From: Tuctoria greenei
Lineage: Eukaryota; Streptophyta; Magnoliopsida; Poales; Poaceae
Assembly: GCA_036927565.1 (NCBI GenBank)
Contig: JAYESD010000010.1
Location: 115,970,866-116,034,865, forward strand
Reading direction: 5' to 3'
Length of the DNA: 64,000 nt
Positions within the stretch are counted from its first letter, which is position 1. Each line of letters opens with the position of its first letter. Under the pieces are notes generated by a model. It saw only the letters and a list, made by a program, of their open reading frames with translations, made no database searches and was not told the origin of the DNA. Positions 33,145 through 44,269 of this stretch are shown here, piece after piece. The position numbers and the translations under genes are program-made.

Positions 33145-33916
33145 TGTTGAAGTGTTAATGTGACACTTCCCCTGGATCTGCTAAGGAGCAGCCCACGGAG
33201 GTTCTTGTTTCAACGGGGCTTAGGCCTTAATCAAGTGTACGAGCGTGTGAGAGAGTGTGAGACAATGGTTTTTACATGGTTCGGGCTGTAAGGAGCGTAA
33301 CACCCTACTCCACGGTGGATGGTATTGCTAGTATGTGTGTATGCGTGAGTTTGATGTCGGGTCCTTTGTAATGGTGTCGGTCTGGTCCTTTTATAGACAA
33401 GGTCGGACGCCTTACAAGTGGGGTCCGGGGCCCGATAGGTCGTCTGGGGGCGATCTTATCCTGTACAAGATCTAAGGTTTCTTTTGTACGCTGCCTCTGA
33501 CCGCAACTTGAAGACCTGCTGTCTTGCCATGTCAGACGCCAGTGGCTATGCGTAGTCGTTGATGATGGCAGGGAACGTCCCATCTGTCTTGTCACCATAA
33601 GCTACCCACTTGGCAGTGTGGGGTAGATCTGCGACACCTTCACTATGATGTGATTGGTCATAGCGGTACCTGACAGGGGGCATGCGCAGCACGTGCGCCT
33701 GGGGAAGACGTGTGCCTTCAATGCGCGACTGGATATGACACACCACCATTTACTCTTCGGGGCCCACGGCTTATTGCAGGTCGTGGGACACACTCTAGCT
33801 CCGGAGCCCTCCATGGTGGGAGTGAGGGCCCGATTCCGGAGGGCGCGTGGCAGCCCCAGAGCCGTCCTCAGCGGGGAGGCCGGGTTCAGAGCTTCTTCTT
33901 ATATGTGGGGGTAACA
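33145..33916 (-). mobile_element. Element B 5' LTR (772 bp)
   Basis: Minus strand starts TGTTACCCCCACATATAAG at 33916 and ends AACACTTCAACA at 33145. Collinear with the split 3' LTR, but lacking about 25 bases near its outer end. It holds the empty site of element A (GAGAGTGTGAGAC near 33252-33264). Confidence 0.85.
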
Positions 33917-33921
33917 GTGTC

Positions 33922-34126
33922 AAACATGGGATGGATCAACGAGTGTCTCCATACCCGCGAGCGAGGCATGCACACCTTGAAGAAGGTGGACATGATCGCT
34001 ACCAAATTGGACCTCCTCATGAAGGAAATTGATGGACAAGGCAATGGTGAGGTATGTGGGAATGCCTATACCTTAGACTCTCACATCACTTGTGAAGTCT
34101 GTGGCAACATGGGCCATTTAAGCAAT
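33922..34126 (+). pseudogene. Element C gag, second part (between B and F)
   Basis: Continues the gag of 6935-7679 with NMGWINECLHTRERGMHTL, MIATKLDLLMKEIDGQ and the start of the zinc knuckle CEVCGNMGHLSN. The knuckle's last Cys is cut off at 34126, where F is inserted. GCAAT (34122-34126) is the expected target duplication; its partner is missing because the right end of F is deleted. Confidence 0.85.
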
Positions 34127-35784
34127 TGATGATGGCTCCTAAGATATACTAACAAATCATCCCCGGCAATAGCGTCAGAAATGCTTGTTGGTATTTCTTA
34201 TGCACCATTAACTAAACATCTCCAACTGATGCGTCAGAAATGCTTGTTAATGGTTCTATTGGATCACAGAGTGAATTCCGCAAGTGCACGGAAATATCAT
34301 TGTAGCATTTCCCCTTAAGAGTATTCCCGAGGGTGTCATTTATTTGATCCCAAAGGAAGGCAGGGAAGAGGTATAACAATCATCAAGTGGAAAGGGTAGA
34401 AAGGTCTAGGTAAGGATCTAGTAAGAATGGATAAAATAATAGTGGAGGTAGTGTGACACACACAAAAGCTTTCAAGTCTAAGGGGATAAGAGGATCCTAG
34501 AGGTTAGTTAAGGTTGAGAGTTATGGAGGTACTCCTACAATGCTCTATTGTACATATACATAGCCTAATCTAATTATCCCTTAGCTAGGTCAATAGTAAA
34601 TACTTATGCTATGTGGTTCAACACATCGGGCACAGGCTTACCCCTAGCAATACTTGGGCGACTCCCGCCAAGAGCCTGTGGCATAGCCGAACGTGGAGGA
34701 TTACAAAAGACAGATAGGGTTGTTACCACCTACTGCCTACCTCTTCAATCCTTGGGTCTACGAGACATCCAATGCTACTTAGCTATCCTAGCACCATGCT
34801 AGAATATTAAGTAATTACCTTAAGAGCCTAGGCACAAGCCATCCTAAGGCAATGAATTGAATCATCATTGAACCAATGTTGATACACATACTAACCTAGT
34901 TATGTTATAATTAACTAGACTATAGTGGGGGTCTATAAGTTTTATGATAATGAGATATGTTCATGATGAAATACTCATAGAAGCTATACCTTCCACATAC
35001 ATGGACTCCACAATCAAACAAGAAATGCTTTGCCCAGGTATATGTATAAGTAGAGACTAAATATACTATCTTTATTATGCATAAAGTCACAAATACAAGA
35101 AAGAATACATGAGCCATACCTTTCCCAATTTAGGATTGGGAAGAGAGAGACTCCTTACTCCTTTCCCAATTTGGACTTGGGACTAGAGACTCTCCTCTCT
35201 ACAACCTAAGTCCTCTAAGACTATGGATGATAGTGTATACAATAGAGATGAAGCTCAAGTGGTGTGTGTTGAAGTGAGGGGTAGGGGGTCCTATTTATAC
35301 TAGTATTGAGGTCGGTTCCCGTCACCAAAAACACGCGAATCAGTCACCATTGACTCCTTCAAGCCAGGAGGAGCCAACACGCGTCGTTTGACCGCGTTTG
35401 GTGCCAGGAAGTGGTCGGCCGAACCTCTGGTTTGACCGAGCTGGTTAGCAACCAAACGTGGAGTGCTTCCTCCAGGTGGCTGCCAGGTGGGCCCCCTTGA
35501 TGTATCTGGGTGATACACCATTAGATCTCCTTGGATACTTCTGTTTGTAGGCCATTTGACCCATGGGATGCCACGTGTCATCGCCTGATTGGTTGGGATG
35601 ATATTTTATAGGATTGGTCCCTCTACATTTCCTCATTTCCTACATAAAATATTGCATACACATATTTCTCCAAGTCCAAGTGGAATTGGGTTAGATAGAA
35701 AGGTGATGTGCGCAAGAAATAACAAATCCTTCACATAATTGAGTTAAATTGACGGATGAAATTGGTATATTACAGCCGTCAACA
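34127..35784 (-). mobile_element. Element F 3' LTR (1658 bp)
   Basis: Plus-strand left end TGATGATGGCTCC (consensus TGTTGACGGCT), right end CAGCCGTCAACA, then the polypurine tract. An internal primer-site copy is present near 34165-34185. Confidence 0.88.
35292..35299 (-). promoter_or_regulatory. TATA box of F 3' LTR
   Basis: Minus strand TATAAATA followed by GGACCCCCTACC, with GGTTCGGCCGACC about 120 bases upstream. Confidence 0.75.
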
Positions 35785-35799
35785 AACTCCCCCAAGCTT
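35785..35799 (-). promoter_or_regulatory. Polypurine tract of element F
   Basis: Minus strand AAGCTTGGGGGAGTT directly before the 3' LTR. A second AAGCTTGGGGGAGG copy lies 1.35 kb upstream at about 37144-37157. Confidence 0.85.
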
Positions 35800-37162
35800 A
35801 TCCTTTGCTCGTCCCGAGCAAAGTCAAGATTTTAGGTTGATAATCAAGAGTTGCTACAATGTATTATTTTCAAAAGTATCTAATGCACAATAAGATACTC
35901 TACCTAGTATTGCAGAAATTGGCTATGATACTCTACCTTTCTTAAGTTATCATGGGTCTTATGCTTTTTCATATTCATGAGTAATTGAAACGTAGAATAG
36001 CAAATGGAGCAAACATAGCCTAGAAATCAAGTTCCACTTAAATCCCGGAGAATTCAATTTAGATATTAAGTACCTCAATTTGATTCTCTCAATCACTCCT
36101 TTGTGGATAGTGGAAATATTTCCTCACCAAAGCATTGTGCCTCTACTATTCCTACTCATTGAATATGGCTTATATGTGGAGCTTGGTAAGGAAAGTAAGT
36201 AGGCATATTTGCATCACATATATTGCTAAGTCAAAAGAGTAAGCCTTAAAAGATTTCAAATCAAAACTTTTTGATTCAAGACTAGTGCATGTGTGATGGA
36301 GTGGAAGTGGATGTGGATACTTGAGATAACTCCTTTTTGGTATAATCTCTCTTTCTTTTGTAGGGATGAAACATGGCTACTTTTGTTTTCTCTCTTTTTT
36401 TTTCTCATGCTTATGATGTAAGCATGCTTTTTTTCATTTTATTTTTGTAGCCATGTCTTCTACACCCTTTCTTTGCAATGAATTTTGAAGAGAGTGCTAA
36501 ACATGAATAACATGGAGTTTCTCTTTTTTTGTGGTATGGTGGATATGATGGACGTTTTGCTTACTTCTAGTGTAGAAGTATAGCATGTGCAAGTGAAGTC
36601 TTGAATTTAAAAAGAGTTGAATGATTTCTCACATAGGTCTATACTAGTTTGACTAGGCTCAATGTGAAAGCAAATAGCATATGCATAAGGTTTTGTCTAT
36701 GTATGAACATCATATGGCTTTGGTAGGTATTTCCAATCAATCGAGGGAAACTTAAATCTTTTTAGAATTTCTCCGGAAATCTAAGTTTTACTTTCAAACT
36801 AGGACTAGCAGCCCTATTACTAATTCTAATCTTGCAATAACCTAGAATTAGATTAAGCTTTTGCTACCCACAACTTCCAAATTAAGGTAAAAGTATTTCA
36901 AACCAATGAAAGCAATTCGGAGATTAGCGAGTTGTAAACTAGAGACTTAGGAAAATAAAACAGAGCAACTATTATTCATTTCATCTATGTGAATTCTAAA
37001 TCATTCTCACCACACATATTTATTGATGAAAGCAAATCAAACCTATTTTTTGTAAATATATATTTTTTAAATGCAAGGTGGATGATGGATGGATGGAAAA
37101 TAAATATGCAAGGAATGTGATAGATGTTACGTCAAGTGGAGGTCCTCCCCCAAGCTTGTTCT
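35800..37162 (-). other. Element F 3' non-coding region
   Basis: Collinear with the D and C0 3' regions, with the conserved hairpin at 36406-36426. No gene is seen. Confidence 0.75.
36406..36426 (-). other. Conserved hairpin in the F 3' region
   Basis: CATGCTTA, loop TGATG, TAAGCATG on the plus strand, as in D and C0. Confidence 0.65.
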
Positions 37163-38747
37163 TCAACTACCTCCGTGATAAGGGTTGAACCCTTGATGAC
37201 GGAAGTACGCTGCAAGATCGGCTTGTTGTAGTTGTAGCGCCGTGTTGAAGTTGGTGTCCTCAAAGTGATTGGCTATTCTCTCACCAAGTAATTCACTTGG
37301 GACATCCTCCTTCTCAGGCTCAGTTGTCCTCTTTTCTTGTGTGGGATATGGTGGGTCACGAGTGGTCTTTCCTCCTCTCGTAACCACTGCATTGACGTTC
37401 TCCACTGGGGCTTCTGGCTGCCCCGGAGTTCTGTTGTTTTTCAATGGAGGGACAACTGCAGCAAGTTGTGCCAGCTGAGTCTCCAACATCTTGTTGATGT
37501 TTAGTTGATTCTTGAATGCTGAGGATAGTCCTTCAATCTTGACATTGATGTTTTTCATGGTCTTGTCATTAGCTGATAGCTTCTTGGATAGGGCATCGTT
37601 GATCTTGAGCTGGCTAATGGCAAGTTCTCTCAAGTTGGGCTGATTTCCAGGGTTGCCATTGTTGTTGTACCCTCCTTGAAAGAATGGGCGTTGTTGACCC
37701 CACCCTTGACCTCCTGGACGATAGCCATTATTGTTGTTGAAATTTTCATTGTTGGCGAGGTATAGGGCATCCTCACGAGTTTTTGGGCAATCATTGCCCA
37801 TATGACCCCATGTTGCCACAGACTTAACACGTGATGTGAGAGTCTATGGCATAGGCATTGCCAGACACTTCACCACTGGCTTGTCCATCAATTTTCTTCA
37901 TTAGGAGGTCCAAATTTACAGCGATCATGTCCACCTCCTTCAAGGTGTGCATGCCTCGCTATCAGGTATAGAGATGCTCATCGTTCCATCCCATGTTGGA
38001 AACCATCTTCTCAATAAGATCTTTAGCTTTTGGCACCGTCAATGAGAAGAAGGCTCCTCCAGCAGCAGCATCCAAATGGTCACGAGTTGATGGGATCAGC
38101 CCATTATAAAAATTCTGAATAAGGAGCCAGTCATCCATCCCATGGTGGGGACAGGCTAGGATGTACTCCTAAAGCCTTTCCCATGCCCTGGGAATAGATT
38201 CCTTGAGCTCTTGCTGAAAGCTGGAAATCCTTCCACGTAGGGCATTGGTTTTGCCCAACGGGAAGAATTTGGCGAGGAATGTCATAGAACACTTCTCACA
38301 AGTGTCTACAACACTTCAGTTCATGTAGAACCACTATTTCGCTCTCCCAAGGAGAGAGAACGGGAACAGTCTCAGACGTACTGCATCCGGAGATACGTCC
38401 TTGATCTTAAAAGTGCTGCAGATCTCGAGGAATTGTTGCAGGTGAGCACTTGCATCCTCGTTAGCCTTCCCACAGAATGGGTTCGCTTGCACCATAGTGA
38501 TAAGGCCAGTTTTGATGTCGAAGTTCACATCTCCCATGTTAACAGTGGGCCCAATAGGCACATTGTTAGCAGAGGGATCTGAGAACTCACGAAGGGTCTT
38601 CTGAGCCATTGGCCTTTGGATTGTTGGTGCAGAAATGCTGGCTTGCTTTGCCGCTCGAATCTTCTAAGGAGTAACGACACGGGGTCAGTCTCTCAGAAGA
38701 GATTAGAGATCTTCAACATAGTTTTCCGGCAGGCGGAAACCAGACAT
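37163..38747 (-). pseudogene. Element F gag fused to the extra-ORF tail, degraded
   Basis: Start at 38747 as in C and D. Readable gag core 38609-38334 (HLQQFLEICSTFKIKDVS, RLRLFPFSLLGRAK). There are premature stops in the first 40 codons, a stop after LLGRAK, and in the zinc knuckle a TAA in place of Glu plus a 1-bp insertion. From 37819 the frame reads MGNDCPKTREDALYL, a Gly/Asn-rich stretch, QLAQLAAVVPPLKNN and EKEDVPSELLGERIANHFEDTN. It then jumps to LQLQQADLAAYFRHQGFNP and stops. The jump marks the deletion that removed protease and pol. Confidence 0.85.
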
Positions 38748-38861
38748 ACACTACCCTGTTTTCACATTTAAAATAAATGTGAAAACAAAGAATGGTTATC
38801 CTACTAAAATCCTACCCAGGGTTCTATCCTATTCACTTAGTCATGTTATATCTATTTGCCT

Positions 38862-38879
38862 TCTCCGGCAACGGCACCA
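38862..38879 (-). promoter_or_regulatory. Element F primer binding site (tRNA-Asp type)
   Basis: Minus strand TGGTGCCGTTGCCGGAGA, eight bases after the LTR end. The LTR-embedded copy is at about 38920-38937 (minus TGGTGCCGTTGCCAGGGA). Confidence 0.85.
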
Positions 38880-38887
38880 GAAATGTT

Positions 38888-39740
38888 TGATGACAACTCC
38901 TAAGATATACTAACAAATCATCCCTGGCAACGGCACCAGAAATGCTTGTTGGTATTTCTTATGCACCATTAACTAAACATCTCAACCTGATGTGTCAGAA
39001 ATGCTTGTTAATGGTTCTGTTGGATCACAGAGTGAATTCCGCAAGCGCCCGGAAACATCATTGTAGTATTTCCATTAAGAGTATTCCCAAGGGTGTCATT
39101 TATTTGATCCCAAAGGAAGGCAGGGAAGAGGTATAACGATCATCAAGTGGAAAGGGTAGAAAGGTATAGGTAAGAATGTAGTAAGGATGGATAAAATAAT
39201 AGTGGAGGTAGTGTGACACACATAAAAGTTTTCAAGTCTAAGAGGGATAAGAGGATCCTAGAGGTTAGTTAAGGTTGAGAGTTATGGAGGTACTCCTACT
39301 ATGCTCTATTGTACATATACATAGCCTAATCTAATTATCCCTAAGCTAGGTCAATAGTAAATACTTATGCTATGTGGTTCAACAAATCGGGCACGGGCTT
39401 ACCCCGAGCAATACTAGGGTGACTCCCGCCAAGAGCCCGTGGCATAGCCGAACGTGGAGGATTACAAAGGACAGATAGGGCTGTCACCACCTACTGCCTA
39501 CCTCTTCAATCTGCGGGTCTACAAGACATCCAATGCTACTTAGCTATCCTAGCACCATGCTAGCATATTACGTAATTACCTTAAGAGTCTAGGCACAAGC
39601 CATCCTAAGACAATGAATTGAATCATCATTGAACCAATGTTGATACACAACATAATTATCCATACTAACCTAGTTATGTTATAATTAACTAAACTATAGT
39701 GGGGGTCTATAGATTTTATGATAATGAGATATGTTCATGA
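38888..39740 (-). mobile_element. Element F 5' LTR, inner half only
   Basis: Collinear with the D LTRs from the inner end (TGATGACAACTCC) up to ATGTTCATGA at 39740. The next base belongs to unrelated sequence. The promoter half of the LTR is lost. Confidence 0.87.
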
Positions 39741-39852
39741 ACTATAGGAGAAATTTACACGGGAAGAGAACTCCTTACGCTTTCATTTGATCTTGCATTT
39801 AGAGCTCTCCACCCTTGCAACCCTTCTTCCGCTTCTGCTCCACTTTGCGGCG

Positions 39853-41511
39853 ATGGAGTTGGGTCTTCCTCATAGCCGGATCAAGAGCGACGATGAGTTG
39901 TCGAGAGTCCGCACCTACATGGGGTGGTCGAGCGATTCCTTCAACAACCCGATTCGCCTAGGCAAGCTCCCCTTCAAGAAGGAAAGCGTCGGCAAGATTG
40001 TGTACTTCTCAGCGTTCACCATGGTGGGGCTCATCCCGCTGTTCTCCAGCTTCTTGCTGATGTTGTTGGACTTCTACGGCCTGCAGCTCCACCACCTCGG
40101 CCCCCAATCCTTCTTGCTAGTGGCGACACTCATCCACTTTTGTGAGATGTGGGTGGGTGTGCCACCCTGCATCGAGCTCTTCTGAACCTTCTTCAAGGTC
40201 AACACAACCGGAAAAGGGAATGAGCTTCTCGGCTTCTACTACTTCATGAAGCACAAGAACTTGCCCTTAGAGTACTTGAAGACATTCCCTTCCGCGAAGT
40301 GGGATGGCTGGAAGAAGGATTGGGTGATCATCAGGGTGGATCGCCACGACATGTTGGAGCTGCCTGACAGCCTCTCCTCCGTTGACACCCATGCCTGGGA
40401 GGTGGTCCCGAAGCTGTCAGAGGAGTATAACCAGATCTTGTCAAGGATCCGGGAGTGGGTGGAAGGAGTGACTCCCTTGATGCTGATCGCAAATTTTTTA
40501 ACCAATTGTTGGGCTCCATTAAAGGCGACGAAATGGCCAACATGGGCATCCAGTGGAGAAATGGATCCATATAGGATTGTTGTTGGCATCAGGTCAAATT
40601 TGGATGAAAAGGCCTTAAAGCTTCCTCTCCAAAAGTTGCACCACAGAGCCATCAATCCGGACGGTCTGACACCTCTAGCGGTGTTCTTACCCCTGAACAT
40701 GTTTTCGGAGTTCAGGAGAGAGATGTGGAGGAAGATGTCGATGCTTGATGACTTAGGCCTTGTGGAGAGGCATAGGAGCACCCCTCCAGTAGGGATAGTG
40801 ATTTCCGGAGCTCCTTGTCCTCATGAGGGCTCCGGACCTATGCCATTCAGCGGCAAAGGCAAAGGTCCCACAACTCCATCTTCCAAGGAGTCGACCTCAA
40901 GCCGAGGCAAGGGGAAAGATCCCATCATCACCCAGAGCTGCAAGTGGAAGCTGGGTAGAAGCAACGGGAGCTACGTGAGGGACGCTCCGAGAGAAGTGAC
41001 CCCTCAACCTCAGTTGAGATCCGTGCTGGTTGTGCCTCCAGCTCTGTCTGATCCTTTGGCCCCAGTGTCCTCAGAGGGCGCTGGGTCCGACAAGACGACT
41101 CCGGCCCCGATTCCAGCAGAAGGCTCTGGTTCCTGAGTGAATCCTCCTATGATGGAGGTACCAGCTGAGGCAGCACCGGCGGCTTCCTCAACACCTAGCA
41201 TGAAGCCCGGAGCTTCCGCCACAATGACGACGGCAGGCTCTAGCTCGAAGCATCCGAAGAAGAAAATCCACGCTGACTGGAGCATCAATATCCCTAGGTA
41301 AGGGCCGGATATTTAGCTTATGTCTTGATTTTTTTCTTCCTTTGTCTTAAATTCTCTATTCTCTATTTCTAGAGTGTTGAGAATAGGAATGACAGCTTTG
41401 GTGCCTACTGCAGCCCCGAAGATTGTGCTATCTGAAGCTCCTGCTACTGCTCCAGCCCCTCCTCTTGTGGTTGTGGCAGATGACACGACAGCTCCGTATT
41501 TATGTTTCTCA
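39853..41511 (+). pseudogene. PF04195-like gene (putative gypsy-type transposon), 5' part, antisense ORF of element J
   Basis: ATG at 39853 (MELGLPHSRIKSDDELSRVR). The segment SFLLMLLDFYGLQLHHLGPQSFLLVATLIHFCEMWVGVPP matches the family annotated as putative gypsy-type transposon in grasses (family name from memory). A TGA at 40183-40185 stands where an Arg codon is expected (ELF-TFFKVN); the frame then continues through GNELLGFYYFMKHKNLP to Ser/Pro/Gly-rich sequence. TGA at 41134-41136. A likely intron is at 41298-41372, and the frame is open across it. Element G is inserted at about 41512; the C-terminus is at 50026-50428. Placed antisense to the Tat pol remnant. Confidence 0.72.
41298..41372 (+). 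other. Predicted 75-bp intron in the PF04195-like gene
   Basis: Donor CTAG|GTAAGG, then a T-rich tract and acceptor TTTCTAG|AGTG. Joining at these sites keeps the reading frame open (ending NIP-R, continuing VLRIGMTALVPTAAP), while the unspliced frame stops at once at the donor (TAA inside GTAAGG). No transcript evidence is available here. Confidence 0.65.
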
Positions 41512-42718
41512 TGTCACAGATAAAAATCCACAAGCGCACGGAAACTACCGTGTAGCACTTGCCCTTAAGAGAGTATTCCCAAGGGTATCGAATCCAAGGA
41601 GTGTGTGTGCTAATCTTACGAACTAATTCACCCAAGGTCACAAAGTTGTTTCGTAGGCAAGTAAGAAAGGAGAATTAAAAGTATTGATTATAATTCAAAG
41701 GAATTTGCGGTAGTCTGCTTGCTTCGAACACGGGTTTACCCCTAGAAAGACTAGGACAACTCCCGCCAAGAGCCTATGGCATAGCCGAACATGGAGGATT
41801 ACAAAGGACAGATAGGGCTGTCATCACTACTGCCTACCTTTTCAATCCATGGGTCTACGAGATATTCACTGGTGATTTCTAACCCAAGCATCATGCTTAC
41901 GTTCTAAATCACAACTCTAGTTGTTTCAAACACAAAGGTACAACTAGAGCCTCTAATAAATTAAAGCAATGAACCCACAAGTAACTACTTGTGCATACTA
42001 CAATGAATTGAGAATCAAACTTGAATTGAATACGCAAGTGCTTACTTGATTTGAGTACACCTTTGTAGGGATACAAGTGAGAAGAGGGACTTGACAAGCC
42101 CAAACCTCCTCCTAAACTCTCACCACACTCTCCTTCTACTTGGCAGCCTCTAGGACTAGTCTAAACCTTAGGAGTGGTATTCTATTCTCAACTTTTGGTG
42201 TGTGTGTGAAGTGAGGTGTGGGATTCTATTTATAGGGGGGGAAGGGTCGGTTCCTGACACCAAATGCACGCAAATCAGTCTTCATCGTGATCAGGGCACC
42301 ACAGGGAGTCAACACGTGGAAGCTGACCAAGTTTGGCGTCAGAAAGGGTTCGGCCGAACCACCTAGTCGTCCAAATAGAAAGTTGGAAAAATTTCAGTGT
42401 GCTTCCCCAGGTGACATCCAGGTGGGTCTCATTGACTGATATGTGTGCTACACCATTGGATGTCCTCGGATACTTCTGTTTTTGGGCCATTTGATCTATT
42501 TGATGACACGTGGCGTCACTTGATTCATCAAAATCAAATTTTATGGATTACTTCCTGCAAGTCTTGGTATTTTGGGTCTAAATTCACCTGCATACAAATA
42601 AACACCAACACTTGTGGAATTGGTTATTTTTTAACCCTACCACTATGTTGTGTTTCTCTTTTGTATATATTATGAGGTGAATTAACGGTCTCAATATGGC
42701 ACTTAAGGACCGTCAACA
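41512..42718 (-). mobile_element. Element G 3' LTR (about 1207 bp)
   Basis: Minus strand starts TGTTGACGGTCCTTAAG at 42718. The inner end at 41512 (TGTCACAG on plus) is the best guess, since the 5' LTR lacks this end and no target duplication can be read. Confidence 0.78.
42227..42234 (-). promoter_or_regulatory. TATA box of G 3' LTR
   Basis: Minus strand TATAAATA followed by GAATCCCACACC. The perfect palindrome GGTTCGGCCGAACC is at 42347-42360, about 115 bases upstream. Confidence 0.78.
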
Positions 42719-44269
42719 AACATGCCCACACTTAGTCCTCTGCTCGTCATCAAGTATAGAAAAGAAAAAGAACTAAGGTGTTGTCATAAATTTGCTATAA
42801 GTTAGAAAAAGAGAATACTAGATATTTCAGCTGATACCTCAATTCATGAATTCCCTTTGTGGAATGTGGCTGCCACATCAATCTTGGGTGTTTGAAGAGT
42901 GGAATGGTTGGAATGTAGTTCTCATGGATCTTCCCCTGCCGAAATGATCTGACGATTTGCTATATTTAGAAAGTCAAAGAAACAATTGCCCTTATCTCTC
43001 ATTTGGAATCTCTCAAGTCTCCAAAAGTGTTTTCATCCTCACCTTGGCATGTTGTGCCAACTTCTTCCCTATACTTAATATGGCTATATCTGGAGATTGG
43101 TAGGGATAAATGTGGCACACATTGCAATTCATATATTACTAAGTCAAAAACTTGATCCTATGAGAGACTTATGCAACAAACAAATTGACAAAGAAAATTC
43201 TTGTGCACATGAATGGAATGGATATTTGTGAACTCCATGATTTTCTCTCTTTAAGGATGAAACATGGATACTTTCTTTCTCTTTTTTTCGTAGCCATGTC
43301 TTCTACTCCTTTTTGTTTTTCTTGATAGATTTTGATGATCAAAATGTATGGAGTTTCTTTATTGGATCAAGGAATGGTAGATGCAAATTCTCAATCTGAG
43401 AAATCTTGCATGAATAAGATGCACAAGAATTTCTAAGTAAAAAAGTTCATGCATGTCACTCAATTGGGTCACAAGTTTGACAAAGTTCAATGAAAAGCAA
43501 AGTGGCATATGCATGCGGTTTTTCAAGAATTTGTATCATATGGCCGTGGTGGGTACTTAGCTTTCCAATGAGAGAATCAGACAAAGTTCAAGACTCCAAA
43601 ATTGTGCAAACATCAAAATCAAATTCAAGTAAAGAGATATCTCCTCGAATAACTCATTTACCATATCACACTAGTTAAATACTTATATGATATGTTTTTC
43701 CTACTTTTGCTTGTGGGAATCATAAACAAGGCAATAAATCAAAATATAAAGTATTCAAATTTTCAGTTCAAGCAAATTTTAACTACCAAGTTTTACATTT
43801 TAAATTGTTGAGTTGAATTGCTTTCAAATATTCAATATTAAATATTAAATCAACTATAATAGTAACGTAGCATGCATATTCAGGGTTAGAAGATCCAAAT
43901 TGAATTTATGGAGCGAAACAGAGCCGTGTGGGGCCAACACCAGGTCGGCCGACTAGGGGGTTTGGCCGACCCCCTTCTGGCTTCTTTGTTGCCTTGTTTC
44001 GATGTGTTGAGTCTATGTTCAGTTGCGACGTGTTTTGAGATGCAATGCTATTTTTGCGCGTCGGGATTTCGCGAATTTGGGGTGCCTCCCCAACACTTGT
44101 TCCCTGAATTCTTTATTCAACATAGAAAAACTAAAGGGGGAACTTTACTAGGTTAGATGAATTGGTAAGTTCACTTTATTGAACTCAAAATATGGGGATG
44201 CTTACATTATTCAATCTAAATTTAATGAATAAAAGTTTGGAATAAAACTAAACTAAGCTAGTAAGCATC
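42719..44269 (-). other. Element G 3' non-coding region
   Basis: About 1.5 kb between the extra ORF and the 3' LTR. AT-rich, partly similar to the 3' regions of D and F (GTAGCCATGTCTTCTACTCC near 43292). A G-rich tract (minus CAAGTGTTGGGGAGGCACC, about 44080-44098) could be an internal polypurine tract. Near 43950 lie two GGTCGGCC motifs like those of the LTR promoters. No gene is seen. Confidence 0.65.

Larger units (their letters stand above)
7680..33916 (-). mobile_element. Element B: non-autonomous LTR element, with nested A and D
   Basis: Limits are set by two homologous LTRs (3' LTR 7680-16164, split by A; 5' LTR 33145-33916), a primer site at 33123-33144 and the flanks GTGTA (7675-7679) and GTGTC (33917-33921). 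D has the uninterrupted target sequence with GTGTC, so the left copy has one mutation. Without A and D the element is about 4.4 kb. No gag or pol homology is visible in its internal 2.8 kb, which is made of tandem repeats and a repeated 450-bp module. LTR and primer type match Tat-like element Z, which suggests such elements supply its proteins. Confidence 0.85.
34127..39740 (-). mobile_element. Element F: gag-only Athila-like derivative, 5' LTR truncated
   Basis: 3' LTR 34127-35784, non-coding region, degraded gag 37163-38747, primer site 38862-38879 and 5' LTR 38888-39740, which stops about half way. Closest to D in sequence, but with a different internal deletion: gag is joined to the last residues of the extra ORF (LQQADLAAYFRHQGFNP) rather than ending near protease. 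The rest of element C and the outer half of this LTR are absent at 39740. Confidence 0.88.

Noticed and set aside
39787..40185. Hydrophobic stretch suggesting a membrane protein
   Set aside because: The Leu-rich segment is part of the PF04195-like domain, and the codons before ATG 39853 are not needed.
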